NCBI GenBank assembly: GCA_004794655.1
Contig: SMMW01000641.1
Coordinates: forward strand, 310,001-374,000
DNA length: 64,000 nucleotides
DNA from: Marisa cornuarietis
Lineage: Eukaryota; Mollusca; Gastropoda; Architaenioglossa; Ampullariidae
Reading direction: 5' to 3'
The position numbers and the translations under genes are program-made. Positions 10,749 to 23,074 of the stretch are shown here, piece by piece. The notes beneath the pieces are model-generated. The model searched no databases. It was not told the DNA's origin and saw only the letters and a list, made by a program, of their open reading frames with translations. The stretch's first letter is position 1. Each line of letters starts with the position of its first letter.

Positions 10749-11933
10749 TGTATGTTTTGTGTGTATATATATGTGTGTCAGTGTGTTTGTGCGTGTGCTC
10801 GCACATTCGTCCTGCAGATTGTGTGTATATTGCATGACAACAGGGCTTATGTACACGTATATGTGTGTATATTGCATGACAACAGGGTGTGTGTACATGT
10901 ATATGTGTGTACCTGTGTATTTGTAGGTTCGCGTGGTACATAGTATGTCTACACTGCATGACAAGAGAGCGGGTGTAAGTCTATGTCTACTTTGTCTACT
11001 CTGTCTACACTGAGTTAGAAAGCGTGAAGTAGTTCCTGTCCCCTCCACCCTCTACCCCCATTCTACCCACAGACGGAGGATCACGGGGAAATTCCAGAGC
11101 TCGTGCAGCACGCGCCTCCTTAATCGATATTGACCCCTCCTCCGCCTGATATTTTCCTATGACTATTGACACTGGGAAACGCCTCCTCTAGTGGGCATCG
11201 ATCCCAAGATAATGACATGTCAATGTACGAGTTGCAGGGGGAGGGGGAGGGGGATGCTAATCACAAATTCCGTAGCCAGAGAAATTCCTGTCTTACATTT
11301 ATCACAACCTGTTTCAACAGTCCCCTTTCTTGTTCACCTTATGATTTGTGAGGTTATCTGCCCCTGCTAGTTCAAATCTTCTGTCAGTTGACTGACGGTC
11401 ACAAGGTTCTCTGCTACAACATTCTGTATTTCAAAAATACTCACTCGTTATTTTTGTATCTCCATTCACAAGTGTGGCATGATGTGTCAGGGGTTAAAAC
11501 ATCTTGACTCAGACAACCAACTTTCAAAAACTGTCACCTGTCCGTCAGAAAGTTTCTTCCTTCTCGTTCTTTCTGTCCATCCTACTATCTTTCCTTCCTC
11601 TGCCATGTCGTGTCACCTTCTGCAGGCTGCCTGTAGTGAGATCTGCTTCACAAAATACTTTTGAGTTTATCCTGTTGCTGTCATTTATCTTCTTATACCT
11701 GCTCTGTCTTTGTATTTGCCGGATAGCGATGAGTACTTTCTATAAATTATTTCAATAGTTAACACAGGAAAACATGAGTAACAAGTGAGACAACTCTTAC
11801 ATCAACCAATGTACTACTTACTCTCTTTTATTTCATTTTAATAGCAATAACAAGTAATAAAATATACAAATAAAGTAATACAGCGTTTAGAGCATGCTCT
11901 TCGTGAGCACAACTATAGGCTATATAAATCACG
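10749..11933. other. single-copy sequence, no supported gene
   Basis: Two imperfect copies of a TGTGTGTATATTGCATGACA segment occur at about 10820-10885. The remainder is unique with no supported frame. A GTTTAGAGCATGCTC...GGCTATATAAATCACG segment at about 11886-11933 resembles a SINE tail leading into the TTA repeat. Confidence 0.45.
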
Positions 11934-11975
<42 letters not shown>

Positions 11976-11976
11976 T
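11934..11976. repeat. (TTA)n microsatellite
   Basis: About 14 TTA trinucleotides directly after a SINE-tail-like segment, as often seen at SINE/LINE 3' ends. Confidence 0.9.
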
Positions 11977-11999
11977 ACCGCAATTTCCTAACATGCTTA

Positions 12000-12190
12000 T
12001 TGTACTTTATGGAAGCCTAGGAACATGACACAGCAGCCTGTACACAAAACCTACCAACACACAGGGTGAGGAAAAGCGGAGAACCCTGAGAAAACCACTA
12101 ACGGTCAGCCCTGTAATTAGATGTCGCGTCCAAAAAGAGGTGTGCTGCAGCCGAGATACGAACACACCCGATTCTAACCGTCGTGGTGAA
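12000..12190 (-). mobile_element. SINE-like fragment
   Basis: On the minus strand a TTCGTATCTCGGCTGCAGC stretch resembles a decayed tRNA T-arm/B box. A TGGTTTTCTCAGGGTTCTCC core follows, of a kind that recurs in metazoan SINEs. I see no clear A box and no target duplications, so assignment rests on this resemblance only. Confidence 0.35.
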
Positions 12191-13055
12191 AGTTGTCACC
12201 AACATTACTTATTATCTGAATACTGTGATTACTGTAGTCGTATGATGAATACATTATTATAAAAATAAATACTGTTGTGTAATATAAGAAGACAGTCACA
12301 TGACCACATCGTGTGAGAATTAATCCTGTGGACTTTATTTGTCTTCTTTAGGCTCACACCTCCAGCCAACACTCACACCAGCGCCAAGTAGTTAAGTGGA
12401 GAACTACTTCCCCCAACATCCCCATCAAGAGACTCATGTGGAAAGAGTATTTCCCCTCAAAATGTCTGTAATGTTGATATTATCTTTAAGGAAGCAGTGT
12501 GTTCACAAGCAAAACACATGGCGACAATGTGACTGTAGTACATGGCATCTCCGGACTGTAATACTCACCATGTCCTCAACTCACGAGTCACTTCAAAGTG
12601 TGAGTTGGAATGAGTCTCAAAACATCCGCCATGAAGCTGTCATTGAACGAACTCACGAGTCACTTACATACTTCAACTCTAACTGTTCTCACACTTACAT
12701 CAGTGTATTCTGCGACTCATGCCTTCAACACTTTCCACTTACTGATGAAACATCAAGGAGGAATTTTTTCCCAACTGATATTTTTTGGCTGGTGGCTCCC
12801 TTAGGGCTCCGCTGAAACATGTGCTCACCTCTCTTGCTCATCCCCGGCTGCCGGTGACATTCGTAACATCGTCAATCAACATTTGTTTTCTTTATTTGTT
12901 GTATCACCAGTTAGGTGATGAGCGTTATGAAGACGATGATGAAAACTAGGTGACGATGATAATATTACTTTAATCATCATTATTATTATTTGTCCTTTTT
13001 ATCGTCGTGTACTCAAGACTATAACGGCAATTAAAACATTTCTGTAACGCGGCCT
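12191..13055. other. single-copy sequence, no supported gene
   Basis: A 139-codon plus-strand frame (12396-12815) is present but shows no domain, no membrane segment and no splice or promoter context, so I do not call it a gene. Confidence 0.45.
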
Positions 13056-13525
13056 CAGGTGTCTCACAGGTAGGGCAATCTTATTGTGTCCCAGATGTCT
13101 CACAGGTAGGGCAATCTTATTGTGTCCCAGATGTCTCACAGGTAGGGCAATCTTATTGTGTCCCAGATGTCTCACAGGTAGGGCAATCTTATTGTGTCCC
13201 AGATGTCTCACAGGTAGGGCAATCTTATTGTGTCCCAGATGTCTCACAGGTAGGGCAATCTTATTGTGTCCCAGATGTCTCACAGGTAGGGCAATCTTAT
13301 TGTGTCCCAGATGTCTCACAGGTAGGGCAATCTTATTGTGTCCCAGATGTCTCACAGGTAGGGCAATCTTATGGTGTTCCAGATGTCTCACAGGTAGGGC
13401 AATCTTATGGTGTTCCAGATGTCTCACAGGTAGGGCAATCTTATGGTGTTCCAGATGTCTCACAGGTAGGGCAATCTTATTGTGTCCCAGATGTCTCAGA
13501 GATAGGGCAATTTTACTGTGTCCCA
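13056..13525. repeat. 36-bp minisatellite, about 13 copies
   Basis: Head-to-tail units carrying AGATGTCTCACAGGTAGGGC. Most units share TTGTGTCCC, three late units have TGGTGTTCC, and the last is degenerate. The unit is 12 codons long, so both strands stay open (LCPRCLTGRAIL forward, RHLGHNKIALPV reverse). These frames are by-products, not genes. Each unit contains CACAG|GTAGGG, a splice-donor-like string on the plus strand. Confidence 0.95.
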
Positions 13526-13803
13526 GTTACTTATGTTTCTTTCTCTATGCCCTCCCAAATACGCTCTGACTGGAGACCAGTCTACTTAAAGACATACTGC
13601 ATACTTAAGGACATCGCCTAATCCACTACAGATACAGACAAGGACCCATGGTGCTTCAAATGAAAATTTACTACATTAATAATTTAATATGATGACTTTT
13701 ATTCGAAAATACTTACTATATCTATTAATGGTTGCACTGATTATAGAGATATTGCTGTGTTTCTGCTGAGTCTCAGGCCGCAGATATTTGCTTCTTGGCC
13801 ACA

Positions 13804-13809
13804 TTTATT
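13804..13809 (-). terminator. candidate polyadenylation signal of GPCR2
   Basis: AATAAA on the minus strand, 284 bp downstream of the GPCR2 stop codon. It is the nearest downstream canonical hexamer I noticed. Confidence 0.35.
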
Positions 13810-14092
13810 CAAAGTTAAGAAAATCGGCCAGAACGTGAAATGAAGTTAAGAATATAATGGCAGCACGAGGCTTAGACGTGGTTTTAAAGCGTACGATGGT
13901 AAACTAACACAAAGTCCGGTGTTTTGCGATCTAAATTCCTCAGCAGGAGACTCCACTTGCTAGCTTCTTAGTCACTTCTACTGATACAAAAATGAAGTTG
14001 TGAAAGACCTTGCTTGACGATAAAGAATTCTTATCCAATGACTGGTTTGAGGAATGGTCATCTCATGTTGCTGAAGGTGGCGAGCTCTGTGG

Positions 14093-15214
14093 TCACTGAC
14101 TTGCTGTCGATGTGACGACCTCCGACGTGACCCGACTGCACGTGGAGCGTCTGAGTGTGAGCCTGAAGCGCGTGCCCATCGTGAAGTAGACGAAGAAGTT
14201 TACAGCCGAGTGAAATGCCAGCAAAGCGTTCATCGCCGATTCGTAAACAACCACAATGTTACAGAGGTTACCCCACACTCGGAACTCGGCAACAGTAAAC
14301 TGCACAACGGAATGCACGACTCGAGGGCTGACGCATGCAATGTAGATACCGGAAATGACGATCAACATCCGGGTCACCGCCGCCTCTTTGAGACTGATTC
14401 CTTGGCTGCAGGCGAGCTGCTTCCGCTGGCGCAAGACGGTCTTTAACTTCACAGCCGTGATGACAGTAGTGACGGCCGTGACGATGAGAGAGGTGTTGGG
14501 GACGATAGAAGCGAAGACGAAAGTGTCGAGGACGTCCATCAGGAGGCGGTTGTCACGATAAATGCTGGAGGATATAATCATGACATCCGACACGTTTCTC
14601 TCAGGCCCGATGTACACAGTACACGCCACGTCGTACATAAAGGAGAGGAACTGGGTGCCCGTCAAGATAAGAGCACTCCCGACGATGATGAAAGTCAGCA
14701 TGATCCATATGGGCAGGTATGCACGTGCCTTGAGTGGACTCACCACGCACATGCATCGCTCTACCGAGATGAGGCTGGTGAGGAAGTTGGACACGAGGAC
14801 GAAGCCTGAGTGCATGGCGAGCAGACGATACTGAATCAGTTTCTCCAGCCACAGAGGGGCGATCCACTTGCCTACAATCACTGCCAGCGGCTTCTCCAGG
14901 TGCCTGGCTGACAGGCCTGTGAGGTACACCAGGTCGGACAGCGCCAGACTGAACAGACACAGGTTGATGCGGTCGCTCAACCCCTGTCTGCAGAAGACGA
15001 GACAGTTGAGAACATTAGTAATCGCGCCAATAACGAAAGCTAATGGAATAAACCCGATATATACAACTTTTTTGAAGGTTTCTCGAAACTCAGGTGTGAA
15101 GATACCTTCGACATGATTACATGGAATATAAACATTCTGAGAAACTATCAGACACCCGGACTGAGACGACGGAGTGGCCCCTGCTGCAGGTGACGTGTCA
15201 TATGACAGGTTCAT
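14093..15214 (-). CDS. class A GPCR, chemosensory-receptor-like, paralog 2 (intronless)
   Basis: A 373-residue seven-helix receptor in one open frame that aligns with GPCR1 almost without gaps. It has Cys21 and Cys32 in the N-terminus; GAITN in TM1 (Asn67); ALSD in TM2 (Asp94); Glu152-Arg153-Cys154 at the TM3 end; Cys198 in ECL2; the TM6 block SGIYIACVSPRV identical to GPCR1 (Pro297); Cys318 in ECL3; and TM7 HSAVNFFVY with Asn339 and Tyr343. There is no TM3 cysteine. NLS at the N-terminus and NVS in ECL2 are N-glycosylation sequons. The ATG at 15214 gives an N-terminus matching its paralogs. It lies 7 kb upstream of GPCR1 in the same orientation. Function is inferred from family only and the ligand is unknown. 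Confidence 0.93.
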   Translation of the reverse strand: MNLSYDTSPAAGATPSSQSGCLIVSQNVYIPCNHVEGIFTPEFRETFKKVVYIGFIPLAFVIGAITNVLNCLVFCRQGLSDRINLCLFSLALSDLVYLTGLSARHLEKPLAVIVGKWIAPLWLEKLIQYRLLAMHSGFVLVSNFLTSLISVERCMCVVSPLKARAYLPIWIMLTFIIVGSALILTGTQFLSFMYDVACTVYIGPERNVSDVMIISSSIYRDNRLLMDVLDTFVFASIVPNTSLIVTAVTTVITAVKLKTVLRQRKQLACSQGISLKEAAVTRMLIVISGIYIACVSPRVVHSVVQFTVAEFRVWGNLCNIVVVYESAMNALLAFHSAVNFFVYFTMGTRFRLTLRRSTCSRVTSEVVTSTASQ

Positions 15215-15304
15215 GCTCCTCTAATGTTTGTGTACAAGTCGAGTCCACTAGTTCCTCGCATATCTTGGAGAAATCCTAGTTACCATCCCTAGCTGTCATG
15301 GTGG

Positions 15305-15464
15305 TACATTTATAACCTATAGGAACATTGTTGTAGGTACTGTGATGTCGACAGTACATTTATAACCTATAGCAACATTGTTGTAGGTACTGTGATGTCG
15401 ACAGTACATTTATAACCTATAGGAACATTGTTGTAGGTACTGTGATGTCGACAGTACATTTCTG
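15305..15464. repeat. 50-bp tandem repeat, about 3.2 copies
   Basis: Three copies of a 50-bp unit starting GTACATTTATAACCTATAGG, with one G/C difference in the second, plus a partial fourth. It lies 90 bp upstream of the GPCR2 start codon, so it is within that gene's likely promoter or leader region. Confidence 0.92.
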
Positions 15465-15825
15465 TTGAATGCCTCACAAACATCAAGAGCGTCAAAATAA
15501 TTTTGTTCACCAAAAAAAGTTGCCTTGTTTCAAAGTTATTAAAAGTTCCATCGCTGAAATAATTATTTTTTTTACCATTTTCTTTTTAAAATAAAGGACG
15601 AAACAATCGACAAGACCAAAATATGGTCTGGTGTTTTCAAAGTCAATGTTTATCTGTAAATCAAATATGCGAGTCTGCTGACGACAGAAATGTTATTGAT
15701 GGTGTTATTGACCACCCAAAACAAAGCGTTTTGAAACTGTTTTTAAAATGTCCTATTTTCACAGAAGAAAACTTTAAAATAATATAATAAATCAAAATAT
15801 AAAAATAAAATATTTTTGCTGTAAC

Positions 15826-15841
15826 CGCGCGCGAGCGCGCG

Positions 15842-15912
<71 letters not shown>
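15826..15912. repeat. (GC)n-(AC)n alternating purine-pyrimidine tract
   Basis: A GCGCGC-rich block of about 25 bp runs directly into about 30 CA dinucleotides. The whole tract alternates purine and pyrimidine except for one GAG interruption. Confidence 0.92.
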
Positions 15913-15914
<2 letters not shown>

Positions 15915-18231
15915 CACAGAGAATTGCAAATTCTGGTTGTCTATCGATGTCGGTGCTAAGGTCTAAGGGTTCTTTATTATTTCTTGCATTGTAATTATTG
16001 CTCGGTTAATTGATGTGAGAGTCTGCACACGACTACTTATTTTATTTTTTAAGTTATCTTTGTCAGCTCGATGCTAACTCGTCGTGTGTCGTTACTTGTC
16101 TTTCACGACTCCATCGTCCGACCTCTGGGGAAGTGGATCAGCAAGTGATGACAGTAACAGACTCTCGTTAGGTTGATGAGGTTGTAAAGCCCGCTGAAGC
16201 CATTAGAGGCAGAGGGGCTGGGAGGTGTTTAAAATACATTATCAGGACATGAGTCGCTGCCGTCTGCAACCTTTGACAGAGACAGCCAGGAGGAGTGGCA
16301 ATGGGGGGGGGGAGCATTCTAAGTGGAGGGACCCGTGTCGTGTGGAGGTTCTGGAGTCGGGGTGTATCAGCCGCTGAACCAAGTGGGTGGAATGTAATCT
16401 GGAGGTTGAGGCATGAAAATAGGTAATGAGGAGCACAGTGATGGAAATATTTACAGCAAAGACAGTTCAGTTTGCGATCCTGTCACTGATCAGCCAACGA
16501 AGAAAGCGAAGCAGGGTAGTGGGTGTTGATGGGATCACTCTTCCTGTAATTAATTATTACAAGACAATGTGCTCCTGGCGTTCAGCTCGTCTTCATGTCA
16601 TGTCATCGTCAAGCAGACACTCAGTTCCTCATCGTCCAAAACCGAGCAGCAGGCGACACTCGACGATAGTTTCCATGTTTGTACCTCCACAAACCAGACA
16701 CAGCTGCACTCATCCATCGATAATCGCTGCTCCATGCCGAGGGTAAAGACAGTTTCTTGTGTCCCTATGCCGGGGTGAGACAAAGCTCAGTGACAAGATA
16801 CACGAGAATGTTCTCTGGCTCACATCTCTAGCTGCGCAACACCTTCGTTAGTGAACATCCTCATCATCATCTTTTTTATCGTATGTCTTGAAGTTAGTTA
16901 ATTTTTTGACATTAAGTTTTGAACTGTTGGTCAGTCCTCTTCGTCTGAAAGTCAACTTAAGTGTGCACGTGGTCACACAATCGTGTCTCCCCACACTTCA
17001 CAGATAACCATTTGAACCTCTGGACCAATGGACAGGGTCTGGTGTTGAGGTTGGTTATGTTTAGGATTACTGCTGGGTTTTGACGAAGGAGACTAAGCAG
17101 GAAGACTAGTAACAACACATGTAGAACCGAGTGGTAAATAAAGCTCCACCTTGAATCATCGAGTTGATAGCCTCACAGACTGTGTAACAGTTATGTGCTA
17201 CACTTGATGATGTAGCAGTTTGACAGTTGGGAAGGATTTGTGTCTCATTATTCCAGGGACTGAACTACTGCAAATTAAACACATTACATCGAGTTGTAGA
17301 GCTCGGCATTTCTGTCTTTAGTGACTGGCATCACATCCATGTGAAGGCTAATAATAGTTTCTTTTCCACTGAACATTTAGGCCTCTGTGAAGTTGCTGTG
17401 TAGCCCCCTCCCCAACCATCCCACCTTCTGGTTTTACTTTCAATTAACAGTAAAACTAGCATCAACGATGTTACTGAGTATTTGAGGAAAACACCGAGTC
17501 CATGTGATGACAGTGATGATTCTATATTTAGCGTTATCCTGCTGACTCCTGAGGGTACACATTTGAAATGAGGATACCTTAATGAATATGTGGAAACACG
17601 ATCTGAGATGACAAAGTAACTAGACACCCGTGGGAGAGTTTGAAGAAAATATCGTCCAGCAAACCCGTGCCGCGGTAGTTTCAGTGAGTCCTTCATACAA
17701 AACCAGATGAACTTTGAGCTCCCGGCGAAGTACATTGTGAGTAAAGTGAATGAACAGTATTAGTACTCAGGTAACAGCTACACAACATGTCTCAAACTCA
17801 AAACTGCTTTGTACAAGCAAATTTGGGAAAGTTTTTACAAAACTTTTTAAAGCCGTGTAGACGCGGTGCAAGGGTCGCTGACAAATCGTTTTCAGAAAGA
17901 TTTCCCGTCTCAACCCAAAACAGGTCCGAGCTGATCTAAACCGACAAACAGTTACAGCGATGACCACTGTTCTCAGAATCTATTCCAGAGACGAACTTGA
18001 GGTCTTGACAAGCAGACAACAGAGACTCTGGGATCAAATGACGACGGATTGTTTCAGCGACTTGAATAATTAAAAAAACAACAACCGACGTCGCCAGAAT
18101 TATTGACGAGATCTCAATGACTATAGCTACTGATGAAATCTCAACTCAAGCCAGCAATTTAACAAATATAAATTAAAGACATTTTGAATGTTAACCGATC
18201 AACATTTATTCTTTTTTTCATTTAAAAAATG
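15913..18231. other. single-copy intergenic sequence, no supported gene
   Basis: About 2.3 kb between GPCR2 and the 44-bp array. Several frames of 60-134 codons exist on both strands, but none shows a recognisable domain or consistent splice context. No mobile element was recognised. Confidence 0.5.
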
Positions 18232-19526
18232 CATTTTAACACAAACTGGACTCGTGTACATCACCATGGTGTTGTTATTTTAACACATACTAAACTCAGT
18301 ACATCACCATGGTGTTGTTATTTTAACACATACTGGACTCAGTACATCACTATGGTGTTGTTATTTTAACACAAACTGGACTCAGTACATCACCATGGTG
18401 TTGTTATTCAACACATACTGGACTCACCATGGTGTTGTTATTTTAACACATACTGGACTCAGTACATCACCATGGTGTTGTTATTTTAACACATACTGGA
18501 CTCAGTACATCACTATGGTGTTGTCATTTTAACACAAACTGGACTCGTGTACATCACCATGGTGTTATTTTAACACATACTGGACTCACCATGGTGTTCT
18601 TATTTTAACACATACTGGACTCGTGTACATCACTATGGTGTTGTCATTTTAATACAAACTGGACTCGTGTACATCACCATGGTGTTATTTTAACACATAC
18701 TGGACTCACCATGGTGTTGTTATTTTAACACATACTGGACTCGTGTACATCACTATGGTGTTGTCATTTTAACACAAACTGGACTCGTGTATATCACCAT
18801 GGTGTTATTTTAACACATACTGGACTCACCATGGTGTTGTTATTTTAACACATACTGGACTCGTGTACACTACCATGGTTTTGTTATTTTAACACATACT
18901 GGACTCATCATGGTGTTGTTATTTTAACACATACTGGACTCGTGTACACTACCATGGTGTTGTTATTTTAACACATACTGGACTCGTGTACATCACCATT
19001 GTGTTGTGATTTTAACACATACTGGACTCAGTACATTACCATGGTGTTGTTATTTTAACACATACTGGACCCGTGTACATCACCATGGTGTTGTTATTTT
19101 AACACATACTGGACTCGTGTACATCACCATGGTGTTGTTATTTTAACACAAACTGGACTCAGTACATCACCATGGTGTTGTTATTTTAACACATACTGGA
19201 CCCGTGTACATCACCATGGTGTTGTTATTTTAACACATACTGGACTCGTGTACATCACCATGGTGTTGTTATTTTAACACAAACTGGACTCAGTACATCA
19301 CCATGGTGTTGTTATTTTAACACATACTGGACTCGTGTACATCACCATGGTGTTGTTATTTTAACACAACTGGACTCAGTACGTCACCATGGTGTTGTTA
19401 TTTTAACACATACTGGACTCGTGTACATCACCATGGTGTTGTTATTTTAACACAAACTGGACTCAGTACATCACCATGGTGTTATTTTAACAAAAACTGG
19501 ACTCGTGTACATCACCATGGTGTTGA
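18232..19526. repeat. 44-bp minisatellite with length variants, about 1.3 kb
   Basis: About 30 units built on TTTTAACACATACTGGACTC, then GTGTACATCACCATGGTGTT and GTTA. Full units are 44 bp. Others replace GTGTACATC by AGTACATC, or drop the segment to leave ACTCACCATGG (about 32 bp). Each unit contains the perfect palindrome CACCATGGTG. Confidence 0.95.
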
Positions 19527-19580
19527 TGCAGAAGACGCTCTAAAGTGTAGGCAGTGGTCGAGTTGTCTCATTGCAATAGT

Positions 19581-19712
19581 CGGCTGTTGGTGGAGGTCGA
19601 GGGGTCCGTCTGACGGCTGTTGGTGGAGGTCGAGGGGTCCGTCTGACGGCTGTTGGTGGAGGTCGAGGGGTCCGTCTGACGGCTGTTGGTGGAGGTCTAG
19701 GAGTCCGTCTGT
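19581..19712. repeat. 33-bp minisatellite, 4 copies
   Basis: Four tandem copies of a 33-bp unit (CGGCTGTTGGTGGAGGTCGA...). The unit is 11 codons, so the reverse strand reads SDGPLDLHQQP repeats. The short frame has no other support as a gene. Confidence 0.93.
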
Positions 19713-21267
19713 CAAGTCACGTGGTGGTCTGTTTATCGTATGATTTGTTTATATCCCACAGCGATCACTGTGGTCGTCTGATCTACCACGCAAAAAAATC
19801 TTTTTTTATGTTATTGTTGACTTTGACGAATAAACAATCTATTCATATTCAGTAGCTTGTCTCCCACTGTGTGTTGAAACAATTATCGTATTGTCGACTA
19901 GAATGTACCGAGGGAGGCGGAAGGCCAGCGAACACAGTTTTATCTTATTTACAACAATTGCAGCTGAATACGGTCTGAACTTGTGGTGTGCACCATGTTT
20001 GGGTGTTTGTATGAAAGTGTTTTGTATGTTGTGCAGCCGGCATCGTTATTGAATGTGGGTTGTTGTTGTTGTTTATACACTAATAAACATTTCACTGCAT
20101 TGTAGTGTTGTTCACAGTGTTTATCACATGTTCCTGTGCATATTACTGATTACTAATGAGTTTTACAATGTATCTCGATATATTGTGTCGACTAGTGTCC
20201 TGTGTACAGTATGTCTGTGTTCACTGGGGTTACCAGACTACAAAAGATACACACCCTGCTGTGGAGTGTAGGGAGTGTTGACACCAGCCACATGTTTACT
20301 GCATCACAATTACCATCAAACACACAGATAAGCAATATTTAGTCATGGCTTATGCACCTTGTATGCTAATATCGTTTTTGTTTTGGGGTTTTTTTCGGGG
20401 GAAGGGGATTTTCTTCTCTGAGGTCAGATTTTCAGTACACCACAGGGTAACGAACACGGATGTTTGTTTGTGGCTAATTCTGTCCCCCAGCTGTCACGTG
20501 TCCATATGTCTACCTGCCGACGAGACATCCGAGAAAGTTGTGGACGAGAATGTAAATGTTAACGAAGAAAGTTTCCATATGCCGATCGCACATGATGTAA
20601 ATTGCTATTTGTCGGGAAGCACGAAGTGACAGTCAGCCATTTCCCGACTCTTTTCTGTTGGTGGGAGAGAAAACACACAGAGAAGTATTTGAGAATATTT
20701 GTCTGAGTCGCCTGCGTCAGGAAAGAGTGGTAACAATATCAGGGAATAGGGTGGACAAAATCTGTTCACTTTCAAAAGAAAGATGTGACTTCCTCAGTGT
20801 CTACCTTGTCTATTTAGGCTGCACACTTTTCTTGCTGTTTGTTTTAACTGATGGAGACTAGCCATGTAAGCTCACAGCACGGAGACAAAATGACTGTTTT
20901 AACCAGCTTCTGATGTCCCCATACACATGGAGCCTAGTAATATAGTATGCAGCAGCTTATTTGTTTTGTGTGTTTCATTTTTGTGATGTTTGATGCTTTG
21001 ATATGTCTTTCGCTCCTAACCATACAACACTGTGTTAGCATTTCGTAATAAAAATCCAAAAGTAAACAGTTTACCAAAAATAAAGAAGAGAAACAAAGAG
21101 AAAATAAAATAATAAAAGTGTAATGTACATTAATGTACGACCTGACTTGTCTCCCACACGGTCTCCGAGTCTGAAATGAATCTGTCTTCACTTTTTATGT
21201 TTTGGTTGCCAGGATACATGCACGTATATATAAGGTTGGGGTTCGATCAGAGCAACTAAACATTCCT
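19713..21267. other. single-copy sequence downstream of GPCR3, no supported gene
   Basis: Plus-strand frames at 20345-20629 and 20658-20861 contain hydrophobic stretches but no recognisable domain. Nothing else is seen. Confidence 0.45.
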
Positions 21268-22426
21268 TCACTTTTGTCGCCTTATTGTCACAAGTACGAC
21301 AGGAAAGCACCAGGTGCTACACCTTGTATTACAACACAAAGTTTTCTCCAAAGTGTCCTTGAACTTTGAACTCAAAGTGGCGTACACGAAAAAGTTGACA
21401 GCAGAGTTGAAGGCCAGCAAAACATTCATCAACGCGTCTGTCGTAACAACAAGATTACAGTGGCGCCCCCACACCTGAAATCCCGGCACCACGAACCTCA
21501 GCAACGACAGCAGCACCCGCGGACCCACGCACACCATGTAGATACCGGAAACGACGATCAGCATCCGGGTGAGGGCCGTCTCCTTGACACTCATAGCAGA
21601 GGCGTTGCTCCTGCTGCGGCCTCGCCACTTGACCGCCAGCCGGCAGCTGAACGGCGGTGACGACAGTGGAGCATGCGATGATGACGAGGGAGCCTCCAGG
21701 GACCAGTGTGGAGAAGACGAAGACATCAAGAACATCCATCAACATTTTGTTCTCCTTGTAAAACGTCGATGGGATGATAATGACGTCAGTAGTGTTCATC
21801 GTCTTCCCGACATACACCGCGCAGGTGACATCGTACATGAAAGCGAGGCTTTGGATGCCCAAGCAGTTTACGACGCATCCCGTGAGCACAAGCCCGATCG
21901 TAGTTTTGAAGCTAACACGCAGGCGCTGTAGGTGCAAAGGAAATAAGACGCAGAGACAGCGATCGACGGCGATGAACGTGCTGATGAAGTTGGAGGCCAG
22001 CGAGAAGCCTGCCTGCACGGCCACCAGACGATACCTCACCAGGTTCTGCAGCCACAGGTCGTACCACCACGAGCCCAGCACCAGTGACACCATCTTCTCG
22101 TTGTAGCGGAGGCTGATGACCACCAGGTACAGCACGTCGGCCACACCCAGGCAGAACAGCGTGGCGGTCACGTGGTCTCGCTGCCCCTGGCGGAGGAATA
22201 TGAGGAGGGTGAGGGTGTTGGTGAGCGTGCCAGTGACAAACACCAGCGGCAAGATGGCGACATACACCACATTCTCTAACAACTCCCGGGTCTCCAGGGA
22301 CATCACGCTGGAGGAGTTGGTGCAAGGCAGGTACTGCACCTCGGGAACGATCAGACAGGCTTCTTTCCCTTTGTTGACGTCCTGCGTCATGGTAAGAGTG
22401 GTCTTCCCTTCCATCGTCGTAAGCAT
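21268..22426 (-). pseudogene. class A GPCR, chemosensory-receptor-like, paralog 3, with one frameshift
   Basis: An intronless paralog of GPCR1 and GPCR2, split over two frames. Frame one runs from the ATG at 22426 through TM1 (Asn70), TM2 (Asp97), Asp155-Arg156-Cys157, ECL2 Cys202 and TM5 to VVTAVQL. Frame two continues with RLAVKWRGR, TM6 SGIYMVCVGPRV, ECL3 Cys (RHCNLV) and TM7 NSAVNFFVY, ending at TAG/TAA about 21268. Aligned with GPCR1, the break at about 21641-21644 equals one extra base in a short CC/GG run of the third cytoplasmic loop, with no other damage. N-terminal cysteines are at 24 and 35. A GTG three codons upstream stays open but ATG at 22426 is preferred. It is either a very young pseudogene or a sequencing/assembly error. 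Confidence 0.85.
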
Positions 22427-22964
22427 CTTCCCCACTCGCCGAGGGCGTCACTTCTTCTGTTAGCTGCACCAGATGTGTAACATCAAATCAAAGATGCAGA
22501 ACTCTGCAGTTATTGATGTTTCCCTGCCTATTTATCGCATTTATGAGGATAGAACATCCAACGTTTTTCTCCGAGACTAAACGAGGGTTATTTAATAATT
22601 TTTTAACAGCATCAGAGCGCATTTTCTGCTGTTGCTCATATTTGTTTACTTTGTAGTCTACATCGAAGGTTCCCCTAGACCCCAACCCCGCTCAGCAAAT
22701 GACTGGTTTAGTGCCTTCAGTAATGAAAAATAAAAAGTTTTTATTATTATTATGTGCACCAAAACCAGTTTCTTTCTAATTAATTGCTGCCTAGTATATT
22801 GCGATCCCAGTCCCAGCCACGATCCCGATATAAAAAATACGATCTATTATTATTATTATTATTCCAAATGCTGCCGTTTTCTATTCTGCTACTTCAGACC
22901 TTGCAGTAATTAAATTTAAGGAACGTTGAGACATGCATTTCAAGTGTTGTGTCTTTTATTAAAT
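22427..22964. other. single-copy sequence upstream of GPCR3
   Basis: Spacer with short ATT/TTA runs (about 22738-22752 and 22842-22862) preceded by GATCCCGATATAAAAAATACGATC, which resembles a SINE/LINE tail. No gene is seen. Confidence 0.4.
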
Positions 22965-22989
22965 GTGTGTGCGTGCGTGCGTGCGTGCT

Positions 22990-23073
<84 letters not shown>
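22965..23073. repeat. (GT)n microsatellite
   Basis: About 80 bp of pure GT preceded by GTGC/GCGT repeats. Confidence 0.95.

Positions 23074-23074
<1 letters not shown>

Noticed and set aside
12396..12815. 139-codon plus-strand frame
   Set aside because: It resembles no family and its composition looks non-coding. No supporting signals.
13056..13525. Possible CRISPR array (regular 36-bp spacing)
   Set aside because: Units are contiguous with no unique spacers, and the genome is eukaryotic. The same applies to the other 36-bp arrays.
14210..15116. Plus-strand frames opposite GPCR2 (and similar ones opposite GPCR1 and GPCR3)
   Set aside because: They are shadows of the minus-strand receptor genes, with no independent domain.
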